DNA of 64,000 bases from Candidatus Melainabacteria bacterium (GCA_016699165.1 CP064963.1:1178001-1242000), one strand, 5' to 3'. Shown: positions 25,985-34,746, numbered from the stretch's first letter. Made by a program: numbers and translations. The notes: generated by a model not told the origin, from the sequence alone.

Positions 25985-26374
25985 TTAAATTAAAAGAGAT
26001 CTAAATAGAATAAATAACTTGGCTCTAACTGGCTCTGTTTTTACAACCAGGAAATCCTTTTGAGATTCGCATTGAGCGTCTATGCAAATAGAGCTAGAAA
26101 CAGCTGCAAGCCCAGTTGTTGAAGTGGAAAATTCCCTTCTTAAGTTATAAAAACCGGCAACAGACTCAGTTTTTTTGACAGGTGCTTGAGCCGGCTTGCA
26201 ACAACAAGCTTTTGGCAAACAACAGGATTTTTCGCTTACAACTTTAGATGTAGTATGGACAGAATTTTTAGAACAACAATCCGCCAGAGCAGGCGAATAA
26301 CCAAATTGCAACCCTACACAAAATAGAGTCAAAGCGACTGTCAAGAAAAATTCTATTTTAGGGAAATTGCGCAT
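25985..26374 (-). CDS. Cys-rich secreted protein next to the Csp gene
   Basis: 129 residues. Signal peptide (FFLTVALTLFCVGLQFGYS) ending near ALA, then Cys clusters (DCCSKN, SCCLPKACCCKP) and a C-terminal hydrophobic LFILFRSLLI. I do not recognise the family. The CC and CCC motifs, and its position about 50 bases upstream of the copper-storage gene, suggest a metal-binding or metal-delivery role. That function is inference. Confidence 0.6.
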   Translation of the reverse strand: MRNFPKIEFFLTVALTLFCVGLQFGYSPALADCCSKNSVHTTSKVVSEKSCCLPKACCCKPAQAPVKKTESVAGFYNLRREFSTSTTGLAAVSSSICIDAQCESQKDFLVVKTEPVRAKLFILFRSLLI

Positions 26375-26413
26375 ACTAAATTTGTTATATCACAGCTTGA
26401 AAGGGTTAAAACA

Positions 26414-27571
26414 TTAGTTTCTAGCTTTTACTTTGGCAACCAGGCGCTCGATGCGCTTAATTCGCTCTGCTGTGGCCTTTGCCTTAGAAGAATTGCCTGA
26501 GTTTTGATAACACTGCTGTAACTGCTTCAAAGTGGAAATTTCAATTTCCTGGTCGATTCCAAAATTGGCTTCAAGTGCGCTCAATGACAACAAGAGATTC
26601 TGCTGTGCTTTCTGCCAGCTTTTCTTTTTCATTAGAATAGAAGAAAGAATGTTTCGGGTTCCGACTGCTTGCGATGAATTCTTGCCATATTTTGCTTCTA
26701 AAAAATGAAGCGCTTCGCTTGCCGTTTTCTCTGCCTTTTCCAGGTCATTTTTTTTCATCAAAACTAGAGCCAACTCAGTTTTCACCAAATTAGCCTCTAG
26801 AATTTTCATGTTATTGCTTGAGCTAAAAACAGCAATTGCTTGACGCAAATATGACTCGGCTTCGCCAAATTTCAAGTTGTTGCCTTTAATAGTCCCAAGC
26901 GTTTGATACTCGACGCCAAGCTTCATATCGTCTGCGGCAAGTTTTTTGGAATCGATTGATACAAGCTTGTCTGCATAAGGTTCGGCTTTGAAATATTCTT
27001 TCAATCTGAAATAGTGCAAAGTAATTGCCCACAAGTTTTTGCTCATCTCGGGATGTTCATCGCCGCTTATCAACTCACGCAATCTCAGGGCGTGTTTCAT
27101 GGTGTCGATTGTGTTTGCACCCTTACTGTCAAAATAGCTTTCAGCAAGATCGTCCATAGCAGACATAAGTCCATCGCTCAAGCCGCTGTGTTTTTGCTGG
27201 ACATTCTTTTTCTTTTTGTTCTGCACTAAAGAAACAAGAGCCAAGTAGTAAGTTTCGGCTTCTGGCATTTGTTTTTCCATAACGCATGCATTGCAAATAT
27301 GCGCCATAGTCTGAAGTCTTTCATTGGAATCTGACCCGAGCTTCACTGCATATACAAGTGCTTGCTGATAATATTTTTCAGCTTTGACATTATCGAATTT
27401 ATTCTCTGCTTCCTGACCTTTGTGCTCCATCGCTTGCCAGTCTTTAAACAGATTTGTGCTTTGTGCATATACATCAAAACAAGAGTTGAGGCTAAAACTT
27501 ACTGCCACCAAATAAGAAACCAAAGGTATATAGGAGCGGCGCATAAATTCAGAGTGTCTATCTATAGCCAT
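26414..27571 (-). CDS. Secreted TPR-repeat protein
   Basis: 385 residues (ATG 27571; an ATG at 27544, MRRSYIPLVSYLVAVSF, makes a cleaner signal peptide; neither has a clear ribosome site). Kinesin-light-chain-like TPRs follow, such as AEKYYQQALVYAVKLG, AESYLRQAIAVFSSSNN and AEKTASEALHFLEAKYG. It probably acts as an extracytoplasmic scaffold. It is divergently transcribed from the helicase gene. Confidence 0.75.
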   Translation of the reverse strand: MAIDRHSEFMRRSYIPLVSYLVAVSFSLNSCFDVYAQSTNLFKDWQAMEHKGQEAENKFDNVKAEKYYQQALVYAVKLGSDSNERLQTMAHICNACVMEKQMPEAETYYLALVSLVQNKKKKNVQQKHSGLSDGLMSAMDDLAESYFDSKGANTIDTMKHALRLRELISGDEHPEMSKNLWAITLHYFRLKEYFKAEPYADKLVSIDSKKLAADDMKLGVEYQTLGTIKGNNLKFGEAESYLRQAIAVFSSSNNMKILEANLVKTELALVLMKKNDLEKAEKTASEALHFLEAKYGKNSSQAVGTRNILSSILMKKKSWQKAQQNLLLSLSALEANFGIDQEIEISTLKQLQQCYQNSGNSSKAKATAERIKRIERLVAKVKARN

Positions 27572-27598
27572 TAACTAAAGTAATAATAGGAGGCAGTC

Positions 27599-27616
27599 AT
27601 GATGAGTGAATTATAA
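27599..27616 (+). CDS. Five-codon leader ORF before the helicase gene
   Basis: AGGAGG (27587-27592 region) is placed ideally for ATG 27599, which begins a five-codon frame (MMSEL) ending in TAA immediately before the helicase ATG at 27617, in the same frame. The helicase ATG has no site of its own. Either ribosomes reinitiate after this minigene, or the true start was here and has been separated by a stop mutation. Confidence 0.45.
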   Translation: MMSEL

Positions 27617-28942
27617 ATGAAATTACCTGTTTCCACTGCATTCAACCATACCGGCATTGCTCAAGCAACGCAAGTATCAAAGCAGCAGGCATCGTCTATA
27701 AGTAATGCTCAACTGGACGAAACTCAAATAGATCCAGTCCAGGCCAATTTCATAAGCGAACCTCATCCACTTTTAATTGGTCTTAAGTTCAAGCACGCAT
27801 TGCGCAAGTATCAAAACGAGATACTAGATTTGGTGCAAGATAAACTAATAAAACGCAAACGCGATGTACATGTGGTGGCGCCACCAGGAGCTGGAAAAAC
27901 TATCATCGGCTTGCAAATAATAGGCACCTTGCAAAGACCAGCACTGATTCTTTGCCCCAACACCACCATTCAGTCACAGTGGGGCGACAAGCTCGATTTA
28001 TTTTTACCTCCCGGCTCAACCACCAAAGTAACAGATTTAATTGGCACGCACGAAGATAAGCCTCTCAAGCCAATTACAGTGCTTACTTATCAGGCTTTGT
28101 CTATACCTGGAAAAGAACAGGATTATCTGGAACAGCTTGCGCATAAATCCTGGGTCAAAGAACTTACTTCATCCAGGCGCATGAGTTATGGCGAGGCTGA
28201 GCTTCGAATACTTGAAATTAAGCAAAACAATGCCACTGCTCATAAAAAAGAAATCGGCCGTCACTTAAGTCGCTTGCGCAAAAATCTGACTGAACACTTA
28301 GATTTGAAAGAAGTCTTGCACAAAAATGCAATTGAACTAGTAAAAGACTTGCGTCGTCAGGGCGTTGAAGTCGTCATTTTCGATGAGTGCCACCATTTGA
28401 CCGATTATTGGGCGGCAATCATGCACCATATTTTAAAAGCTTTAGACGAACCAATTGTGGTGGCACTGACAGGCACTCCTCCCGATGGCAAATCGGGCAA
28501 ACAAGAATCTAGATACGCAGCTATTTGCGGTAAAGCAGACTATCAAGTTCCGACTCCAGCACTTGTTCGCGAAGGGGGACTGTCACCATTTCAAGATCTG
28601 GTTTACTTTGTTGAGCCATCTGCAAATGAGCGCATGCACTTTGAAGTCCAGACTAAAAAATTCTATGAATTTGTAGAAAAGATGCTCAAGAATACATCTT
28701 TCATAAACTGGATGAAAGAAAAAGTTTTCGACTCTAACAAAGACAATTATGCTCCAGAAGACAAAAACAATGAGGAGCAAAGAGACTATGAAAGAGTTCA
28801 AAAAATAAGCGAATCTATTTTAAAATGTGCTGCTGCAAACGTAGAGTCTGAGCTTGCAGAGATGGTTCGAAACAAAGTTGGCGTGAGCTCGGCGTTGCCA
28901 CAAACTGAAGATTTTTTACTAGTAGGAGAAGAATATGCATAG
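27617..28942 (+). CDS. DEAD/DEAH-type SF2 helicase, N-terminal half
   Basis: 441 residues with the first RecA-like domain. Motif I is APPGAGKT, motif II is DECHH (a DEAH variant), and motif III is LTGTP. A Q-like KYQNE precedes motif I. It ends at a TAG (28940-28942). The next frame, in the same register and starting seven bases later, holds the second RecA domain, so this is half of one helicase. The insertion between motifs Ia and II is long and helical. The substrate is unknown. Confidence 0.85.
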   Translation: MKLPVSTAFNHTGIAQATQVSKQQASSISNAQLDETQIDPVQANFISEPHPLLIGLKFKHALRKYQNEILDLVQDKLIKRKRDVHVVAPPGAGKTIIGLQIIGTLQRPALILCPNTTIQSQWGDKLDLFLPPGSTTKVTDLIGTHEDKPLKPITVLTYQALSIPGKEQDYLEQLAHKSWVKELTSSRRMSYGEAELRILEIKQNNATAHKKEIGRHLSRLRKNLTEHLDLKEVLHKNAIELVKDLRRQGVEVVIFDECHHLTDYWAAIMHHILKALDEPIVVALTGTPPDGKSGKQESRYAAICGKADYQVPTPALVREGGLSPFQDLVYFVEPSANERMHFEVQTKKFYEFVEKMLKNTSFINWMKEKVFDSNKDNYAPEDKNNEEQRDYERVQKISESILKCAAANVESELAEMVRNKVGVSSALPQTEDFLLVGEEYA

Positions 28943-28948
28943 ACGAAT

Positions 28949-30751
28949 TTGAAATTAAGTTCGGCTAAAGAAAAGCAAGCGGATTATTTCGAAATCAAAC
29001 AAGAACTGGGCAAACTGGGTTATGGTGTCACAGAAGGCGGATTGCGCAAACGAGCCTCTGTTCAAGATCGCATTCTGGCATTCAGCACAAGTAAATTCAG
29101 AGCGGCAGAGCGCATCTTAAACGTTGAGTCGGAGGCGCTTGGCGATTATTTGCGCGCCATTGTTGTCACTGACTTTGAGCGTATGTCTGCTACCACTTCA
29201 ATGACAGAAAATTATCTGGACGAAGAAGTTGGCGGAGCAATTGGTGTATTGAAACATTTAATTAGTTCGCCCATCTCAGAAAAGCTCTACCCTTGCATGG
29301 TAACTGGCTCTATAGTCTTGATTGACAGTCGCATCTCAGACGAATTTCTCAAGCAAGCTAACCAGTATATAAAAGAGCAAGGCGGCAAACAATTAGATAT
29401 TGAAATGAAAACGCTCCCAAGTGGCACCATTTGTCAGGTTACATCAACCAGTGCTTCATGGGAATCACGCTTGTATGTTGGGCTTGCAACCAGAATCTTC
29501 GAGCAGGGTCTGACAAAGTGTTTGATAGGCACGCGTGCACTATTTGGCGAAGGCTGGGACAGTCAGGAATTAAACACCTTAATAGATCTAACAACCACTA
29601 CAGCATCAGTCTCTGTCAATCAGCTTCGCGGTCGCAGTATTAGAATCAAAGCAAAATCGGTTGATCCACGCGACAAAACAAAAGTAGCAAACAATTGGGA
29701 CGTGGTCTGTGTTGCTCCAGAAGTGGACAAAGGCTTAAACGACTATGAGCGCTTCTCCAAAAAGCACACTCAATATTATGGTATCGCCGATGATGGTCAA
29801 ATTGAAAAAGGCGTTGGGCACGTACACCCGGCTTTAAGCGATATTTCTGATACTCAGCTTTTAACTTCGTATCTTGAAATAAACAGACAAATGCTTATTC
29901 GAGCATCTAATCGCGAAAAAGTTTATAAGCTCTGGCAAGTTGGTGAAGCTTATCAAAACCAAACTGTTTCATGTCTTGATATTCAAAACTGGAACGATGG
30001 TGTAGGCGACACATTAATTGCCCCGCACTTGAAATTCGATTTGACTTATCAGGAACACAGAAAGCAAATAGAGCGCGAATTACACGGCATGCTTGCAGAT
30101 GCGCTTTACCTGTCAGTCTCGCTTGCGCTGCTGACTTATATTTTGCACAATATCTGGTTTACACTTGGATTGATTTTACTGATTGGACTAATTGGCTATG
30201 CCACCATCAAGCGATACCAGATGCGATATCGCAAAGTAGAAGCAGATACTTTGCTGCATATGAATCCTTTATTACAACTAGATCAAATCTGCAAAGCACT
30301 TCTTTCCAGCTTGAAGCGAATGAGACTAATAAGTGAAAATCTCACTACAAAAGACATTGTGATGCTTGAGCGAGCCAGTCGCGAGCTGCGTGTCTATCTA
30401 AAAGGCAACGAAACAGACGCGCGCATTTATGCTCAAGCGCTCAAAGAAATTCTCAGCCCACCAAATCCAAAGTCGCTTTTAATGCCGCGCTATCAGTATA
30501 TGAGCTTGAACAAAAATCCTGCTTCTATTTTTAGAGCTTATACAAGCGGGCGTATGGAACTCAATCTTGAAGGCTATTACGCAGTTCCTTACATACTTGC
30601 AAAATCTGCCAAAGGCAAGAAAGCGTTCGAGGAAGCCTGGAACAAACGTGTTAGCCCAGGTGCAGTAGTGGAAGCAGAAAAGACCAGAATAAAAGGTCAA
30701 TTCTATTCAAATCACAAAATGAAAGTGTACGAGCGTTGGATCTGGCAATAA
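28949..30751 (+). CDS. SF2 helicase, C-terminal half, with membrane segment
   Basis: 600 residues from TTG 28949, in the same frame as the upstream half and separated from it by one TAG plus two codons. It carries helicase motifs IV-VI: IGTRALFGEGWDSQELNTLI and SVNQLRGRSIRI (motif VI with the Arg finger). About residue 385-425 there are two adjacent hydrophobic helices (ADALYLSVSLALLTYILHNI and FTLGLILLIGLIGYATI), so the protein is probably membrane-anchored. A site AGGAG at 28924 serves a five-codon mini-ORF (ATG 28935 to TGA 28950-28952) that overlaps this TTG. Separate translation by reinitiation is therefore possible. Confidence 0.8.
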   Translation: MKLSSAKEKQADYFEIKQELGKLGYGVTEGGLRKRASVQDRILAFSTSKFRAAERILNVESEALGDYLRAIVVTDFERMSATTSMTENYLDEEVGGAIGVLKHLISSPISEKLYPCMVTGSIVLIDSRISDEFLKQANQYIKEQGGKQLDIEMKTLPSGTICQVTSTSASWESRLYVGLATRIFEQGLTKCLIGTRALFGEGWDSQELNTLIDLTTTTASVSVNQLRGRSIRIKAKSVDPRDKTKVANNWDVVCVAPEVDKGLNDYERFSKKHTQYYGIADDGQIEKGVGHVHPALSDISDTQLLTSYLEINRQMLIRASNREKVYKLWQVGEAYQNQTVSCLDIQNWNDGVGDTLIAPHLKFDLTYQEHRKQIERELHGMLADALYLSVSLALLTYILHNIWFTLGLILLIGLIGYATIKRYQMRYRKVEADTLLHMNPLLQLDQICKALLSSLKRMRLISENLTTKDIVMLERASRELRVYLKGNETDARIYAQALKEILSPPNPKSLLMPRYQYMSLNKNPASIFRAYTSGRMELNLEGYYAVPYILAKSAKGKKAFEEAWNKRVSPGAVVEAEKTRIKGQFYSNHKMKVYERWIWQ

Positions 30752-30770
30752 AGCCCGAATCAAATTAGCA

Positions 30771-31643
30771 TTAGTAACCGCGTAAGCCCTGCATTCCAAG
30801 ATTCATAATGGAGTTACCCACGCCGTAGCCACCATAAGGCATGCCAGTCATACCGCCCATACCCATGCCATAACCGGGCATCATGCCGGTGCCGTAACCA
30901 CCCATTCCACCGTAACCACCCATTCCGCCATAACCGCCCATGCCATAACCAGAGCCGTATGGCATTCCATAAGCAGATCCACCGTAAGGCATGCCGTAAC
31001 CCGTGCCATAACCTTGTTTCTGCATCATTTTATTCATCATGTACATGCCAGCGATTGGCGCAGCCACACTAGCTCCAGCACCGACCATTTTGGCCAGTCC
31101 GCTCATTGCCCCTTTTATTTTGGGGTGTCCGCCGCCACTTCCATTTGAATCCTGATAGTCATTTGCAGTAGCAGTGTTTGCAGTGCTTGTCGCTTGCGAG
31201 CTTGCACCATTTTGCTGACTTAAATCGACGTATGAGTCTGTAGACTGAGGTGATGCAGAGGTTGAATATTGAGCTTGCCCGTAATAATTCGGGTCTTGAG
31301 CTTGTTGATATTGCTGGGGCTGTTGATACTGCCCGGCTTGTTGTTGATATTGAGGCTGTTGCTGTTGATATTGACCAGCTTGTTGATATTGTTGCGGCTG
31401 TTGATACTGTCCAGCTTGTTGTTGATATTGAGGCTGTTGCTGATACTGACCACTCTGTTGATATTGCTGCGGCGCATAGTCTTGAGCTTGATTTTGATAC
31501 TGCTGCCCAGCTACTGCACCGCCGTCCTGGCTTGAATCCCAGGCGTTATTCAAATAACTGTCGGTCTGTCCCTGAGCGCAAAGCGGCGCCTGTACCGTAA
31601 ACCAAACGGCAAGAGCGACCAGAAAATGTCTTTTAGTATTCAC
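30771..31643 (-). CDS. Secreted Gln/Tyr- and Gly/Tyr-rich repeat protein
   Basis: 290 residues. A signal peptide (FLVALAVWFTVQAPLCA) is followed by a Gln/Tyr block (~45-115) built from units such as QYQQPQQYQQAG. Then come a Ser/Thr linker, a conserved-looking hydrophobic segment (MVGAGASVAAPIAGMYMMNK), and a Gly/Tyr/Met-rich end (GYGMPYGGSAYGMPYG, GGYGGMGGYGGMG). The composition is like prion-like or matrix-forming domains. No enzyme motif. It is convergent with the helicase gene. Confidence 0.7.
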   Translation of the reverse strand: MNTKRHFLVALAVWFTVQAPLCAQGQTDSYLNNAWDSSQDGGAVAGQQYQNQAQDYAPQQYQQSGQYQQQPQYQQQAGQYQQPQQYQQAGQYQQQQPQYQQQAGQYQQPQQYQQAQDPNYYGQAQYSTSASPQSTDSYVDLSQQNGASSQATSTANTATANDYQDSNGSGGGHPKIKGAMSGLAKMVGAGASVAAPIAGMYMMNKMMQKQGYGTGYGMPYGGSAYGMPYGSGYGMGGYGGMGGYGGMGGYGTGMMPGYGMGMGGMTGMPYGGYGVGNSIMNLGMQGLRGY

Positions 31644-31722
31644 TTTGAAGGCTCGAACTTAGTAATAACCATAAGAATAGTTATACATTATACGGTTGTC
31701 AATAGCCAAAGCCCCGATTTAA

Positions 31723-32283
31723 CTACTGATTCAAGCCTTCGGGGAATTCGGCTGAGCCTGTGGCAGTAAATGTCATCGGTGCGGGTGGTCCAAGTCCTGG
31801 AATGCCGCCAATCCAAGGCAATGGGCTGCAATCAATAAAAGGACCAATATTGTAACTGGCCTGTACTTTGTATTCGTAAGTACTGCTATCGGGAGTAGCT
31901 GGAGCAGATAGTTTTGTGTTGATGGTGTTGGTTGTAGCCGTGCCCCCGCCGTAAGGTGTAGAGACAATGGTCAAATTGATACCGCTGCCGCCTATGCCGC
32001 CTATCGGCACCATCTTGGCAAAACGCCCCAAACCTGAGTTAACAAAAGTGGCAGACTCAGTCTGAACAACTGCAAGTGCATCGGTGAATGTTGATTGAGT
32101 CGAAGCTCTAGTCGCACATTGTTTGGCGGCCATGTAAGCAGTTGCCGATCCCATGGCAAACCCCAGAAAATTTATCAAGGGAAACAAAGTTACCAGGAAA
32201 AATATAATAAGCGCTGGCCCGAATTCAGCCATATTGGACGCGCCAATCTGGTTGCGTCGTAGTCTTTTATGTAAGATTTTCAT
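31723..32283 (-). CDS. TadE-like pilus or membrane protein
   Basis: 186 residues from ATG 32283, with AGAGGG ~12 bases upstream; an ATG 16 codons earlier has no site. A basic N-terminus leads into GASNMAEFGPALIIFFLVTL, similar to the TadE pseudopilin pattern of a Glu in a single N-terminal helix. An extracytoplasmic Gly/Thr/Pro-rich domain with few charges follows. Other Tad genes are not nearby, so the assignment rests on the N-terminus. Confidence 0.55.
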   Translation of the reverse strand: MKILHKRLRRNQIGASNMAEFGPALIIFFLVTLFPLINFLGFAMGSATAYMAAKQCATRASTQSTFTDALAVVQTESATFVNSGLGRFAKMVPIGGIGGSGINLTIVSTPYGGGTATTNTINTKLSAPATPDSSTYEYKVQASYNIGPFIDCSPLPWIGGIPGLGPPAPMTFTATGSAEFPEGLNQ

Positions 32284-32336
32284 TTGTACGTCTTGCCCTC
32301 TTACCTTCTTTATACCCACTGGCCTTTTCATTATTT

Positions 32337-33227
32337 ATGCAAAAAAAATATAGAGCCATAGAGTTTTTTTCCGGCATAGGAGCCTTCAGGCAGGTCGGAC
32401 ACGAATTTGGCGCAACGACGATCGAAGCATTTGACCAGGGTGAAGACGCCAACTCGGTTTACAGTCTCAACTACAACTACATTCCTAAAACGCGCAATCT
32501 AGACTCAATTAAGTTGGGCCAGATTAAAGAAGCAGATCTTTGGTGGATGAGTCCCCCCTGTCTTCCTTACACTCGCAAAGGCAATGGCTGTGACGTAGAA
32601 GATTCACGCGCCCAGTCGTTTTTGAACTTACTGAATCTGGTGCCACAAATTTTGCCAGAAAGAATTTTGATTGAAAATGTGCCTGAATTCAAAGATTCAA
32701 AAGCCATGCAACTCTTGGAAGAAACCCTCAAAAAACACTCATACAACTTCAAAACTTTTGACTTATGCTCAAGCCAGTTTGGAACACCAATGTTGCGCCG
32801 CCGCTTTTTCGTTGTTGCCAGTCGCATCGGGCTAATCGAAGACATAGAGCTTAAAGAGCAAGAAAGAAAAACGCTGTCTTCGTTTTTGAAAAACCAGAAA
32901 GATTTAGACCAGTCACTTTATTTAAATGACGACATGCTCAGTCAGGCAAAAATTATGGAAGCTTTCGATATCGTCGAGAAAGACGCAAACCGACTAACCT
33001 GCTTCACTAGTAGTTATGGACGCCAGCACAAGGCAAGCGGATCACTTTATAGAGACACTAACAATAAAATCAGATATTTTGCCGCAGAAGAAATTGTTGC
33101 TCTGCTTGGTTTTTCTAATGACTTCAAATTTCCAGCACATTTAAGCAACCAGGCAAAATGGCGTCTGGCAGGCAATTCAGTGGATACACGCATAATTTTG
33201 TTGCTGCTTAAAGCATCGGGTCTTTGA
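32337..33227 (+). CDS. Dnmt2/TRDMT1-type C5-cytosine methyltransferase
   Basis: 296 residues. SAM-dependent motifs are FFSGIGAF (I), SPPCLPYTRKG with catalytic Cys75 (IV), ILIENVPEF (VI, ENV 113-115), RRRFFVVASR (VIII) and RLAGNSVD (X). Three features point to the tRNA-methylating Dnmt2 group rather than a DNA restriction enzyme. They are the PPCxPxTRxG form of motif IV, the DSRAQSFLNLL stretch after it, and a CFT triplet (222-224) in TCFTSSYGR. There is no large target-recognition domain. The likely target is C38 of a tRNA. Motif IV reads PCL where most have PCQ. Confidence 0.82.
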   Translation: MQKKYRAIEFFSGIGAFRQVGHEFGATTIEAFDQGEDANSVYSLNYNYIPKTRNLDSIKLGQIKEADLWWMSPPCLPYTRKGNGCDVEDSRAQSFLNLLNLVPQILPERILIENVPEFKDSKAMQLLEETLKKHSYNFKTFDLCSSQFGTPMLRRRFFVVASRIGLIEDIELKEQERKTLSSFLKNQKDLDQSLYLNDDMLSQAKIMEAFDIVEKDANRLTCFTSSYGRQHKASGSLYRDTNNKIRYFAAEEIVALLGFSNDFKFPAHLSNQAKWRLAGNSVDTRIILLLLKASGL

Positions 33228-33250
33228 AATGGGGAATAAAATAGAAATAT

Positions 33251-34006
33251 ATGACCCAATTCGACTCGCCAGATCAAAGTAAAAATTCAAACAAAACGCA
33301 AGAATCGAATATTTGCGCAAAAGCATTGCGTCTGGATTTCGAGCAGAATCAGGAGCGATCTGGATTATCTCTCAGCTCCATTAATGTTATAGCAAAATCA
33401 AGTGATGCAACAGTCGATGCCAATCGACAACTGGAACCCAAACGTCAATTAACCAGCACCAACAGTGATACCAGATATGCACTAGGTGTAGACTTTGTAA
33501 TTACGGCACTACTTAAAGTGGCAGGCATCACTAAAGTCCGACAAGAAATAAATAAAGAAATTGACAAAAAAGCTCTCCAAGAAGAAGCTGGCAAGACACA
33601 ATCCAAAGAGCAGGAAGCACCGCAGATTCACTATTCGATGACTTCTTCAAGTGGCTACTGGCCAAATCACGAACAGAAAAGATCGACTATTATAATTGGA
33701 ATAAGTGACTGCTTAAACAAAATAGCTCAAACGTTATATCAAGATCCAAATCTTGGCTGGCTCATTGCCGACCTGAACAAACATCGCATGAGCGAGCGCA
33801 TTGATGGCAAACTAAGAGTGGTATCAATTGCTGCACTGCAAATTCTCGACATGCCACTGCCTGAAGAAATCACTCACTTTCAAAATACAAAATCAAACGA
33901 TTGTTGTGCTGAAAATTTGATTACAATCGTTTTGCAAAACACCATAGACAAAAATAAACTAGAAAAAACTCTGGCTCCAGTGGTTCCAAAGCTCATTCAA
34001 GATTGA
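33251..34006 (+). CDS. Hypothetical protein
   Basis: 251 residues with no signal peptide or membrane segment. The first ~130 residues are polar and look disordered (Asn, Gln, Ser, Lys). The C-terminal ~110 (IIIGISDCLNKIAQTLYQDP, then GWLIADLNKHRM) is helical and faintly LysM-like, not enough to assign. It starts 23 bases after the Dnmt2-like gene and may share its transcript. Its last ten bases overlap the convergent response regulator. Confidence 0.55.
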   Translation: MTQFDSPDQSKNSNKTQESNICAKALRLDFEQNQERSGLSLSSINVIAKSSDATVDANRQLEPKRQLTSTNSDTRYALGVDFVITALLKVAGITKVRQEINKEIDKKALQEEAGKTQSKEQEAPQIHYSMTSSSGYWPNHEQKRSTIIIGISDCLNKIAQTLYQDPNLGWLIADLNKHRMSERIDGKLRVVSIAALQILDMPLPEEITHFQNTKSNDCCAENLITIVLQNTIDKNKLEKTLAPVVPKLIQD

Positions 34007-34746
34007 ACATCGTATTCTTCATCCACCCAATCAAGCGCTTCTTCATCGAGTAATCCAAGCTCATCTGGATCGACTAAACCTCTTTGCAGTGCGTGAAAAA
34101 CAATACGAGTGCGGGGATTGAATATTTCCATGCCGGCAGATTCTTTCAAATGAAACTCTTCTTCTTTTACAAGCTTATTTAAAAGCATAGAAAGTCTGTT
34201 CTGTACTCCTCTTACACTGATATGTCTGCGCGCGGCAATGGCTCTATCAGTCAATCCTACTGTAACATCGAGCAATGTCTCGTATTCGCTATCTGTAAGA
34301 GTTTGATCTTTGGATTTCAATCTCGTTTGAACTTTTTGAACCACAGGATCGATATACGGATCTTGATCGTCGACTATTTTTTTGACTGCCTCTGCCAATT
34401 TTTCAGATGATTCACTCTTGAGTAAATATCCATGAATAGCCTCATCTGGTACGATTTTCCCAAGACTGCGAACATAAGTCTCGCGATGGTATTGCGACCA
34501 GAACAAAATAGATGCGCTCTTGTCATTTTCCCAGATTTGCTCAGCCGCTTTAATACCGTTCATTTCAGGCATCGAAATATCCATCACAATTAGATCTGGC
34601 GTTACTGATAAAGCCATCTTTAGCCCCTCTGCGCCATTTTCAGCCAGGTGAATCTCTGGGTCAGGATAAACAGTTCTGAGCACCGATTTTGCATGCTCTC
34701 TAAGAGCAGGAACATCTTCAATAATCAAAAATCTTTTTCTAGTCAT
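33997..34746 (-). CDS. Response regulator with C-terminal HTH-like domain
   Basis: 249 residues. Receiver domain 1-125: acidic pocket in LIIEDV, phospho-Asp in LIVMDISMPEMNG, switch Ser in ILFWSQ, and Lys in YLLKSES. The second part (TLTDSEYETLLDVTVGLTDR, then AARRHISVRGVQNRL) fits a NarL/LuxR-type helix-turn-helix. It lies directly behind the HisKA_3 kinase (stop and start share one base) and is almost certainly its partner. The acidic C-terminal tail is unusual. Confidence 0.85.
   Translation of the reverse strand: MTRKRFLIIEDVPALREHAKSVLRTVYPDPEIHLAENGAEGLKMALSVTPDLIVMDISMPEMNGIKAAEQIWENDKSASILFWSQYHRETYVRSLGKIVPDEAIHGYLLKSESSEKLAEAVKKIVDDQDPYIDPVVQKVQTRLKSKDQTLTDSEYETLLDVTVGLTDRAIAARRHISVRGVQNRLSMLLNKLVKEEEFHLKESAGMEIFNPRTRIVFHALQRGLVDPDELGLLDEEALDWVDEEYDVQS

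Noticed and set aside
28935..28952. Programmed stop-codon readthrough (amber recoding) in the helicase
   Set aside because: TAG is used as an ordinary stop by other genes here, and no suppressor tRNA is visible in the window. A nonsense change or reinitiation explains the split more simply.
31220..31600. Several open frames across the Gln-repeat gene
   Set aside because: They arise from the low-complexity CAG/CAA-type repeats of the secreted Q/Y protein on the minus strand.
27617..33227. Helicase plus C5-methyltransferase as a phage-defence island
   Set aside because: The methyltransferase has Dnmt2-type tRNA features rather than restriction-modification features, no nuclease is seen, and two unrelated genes lie between.
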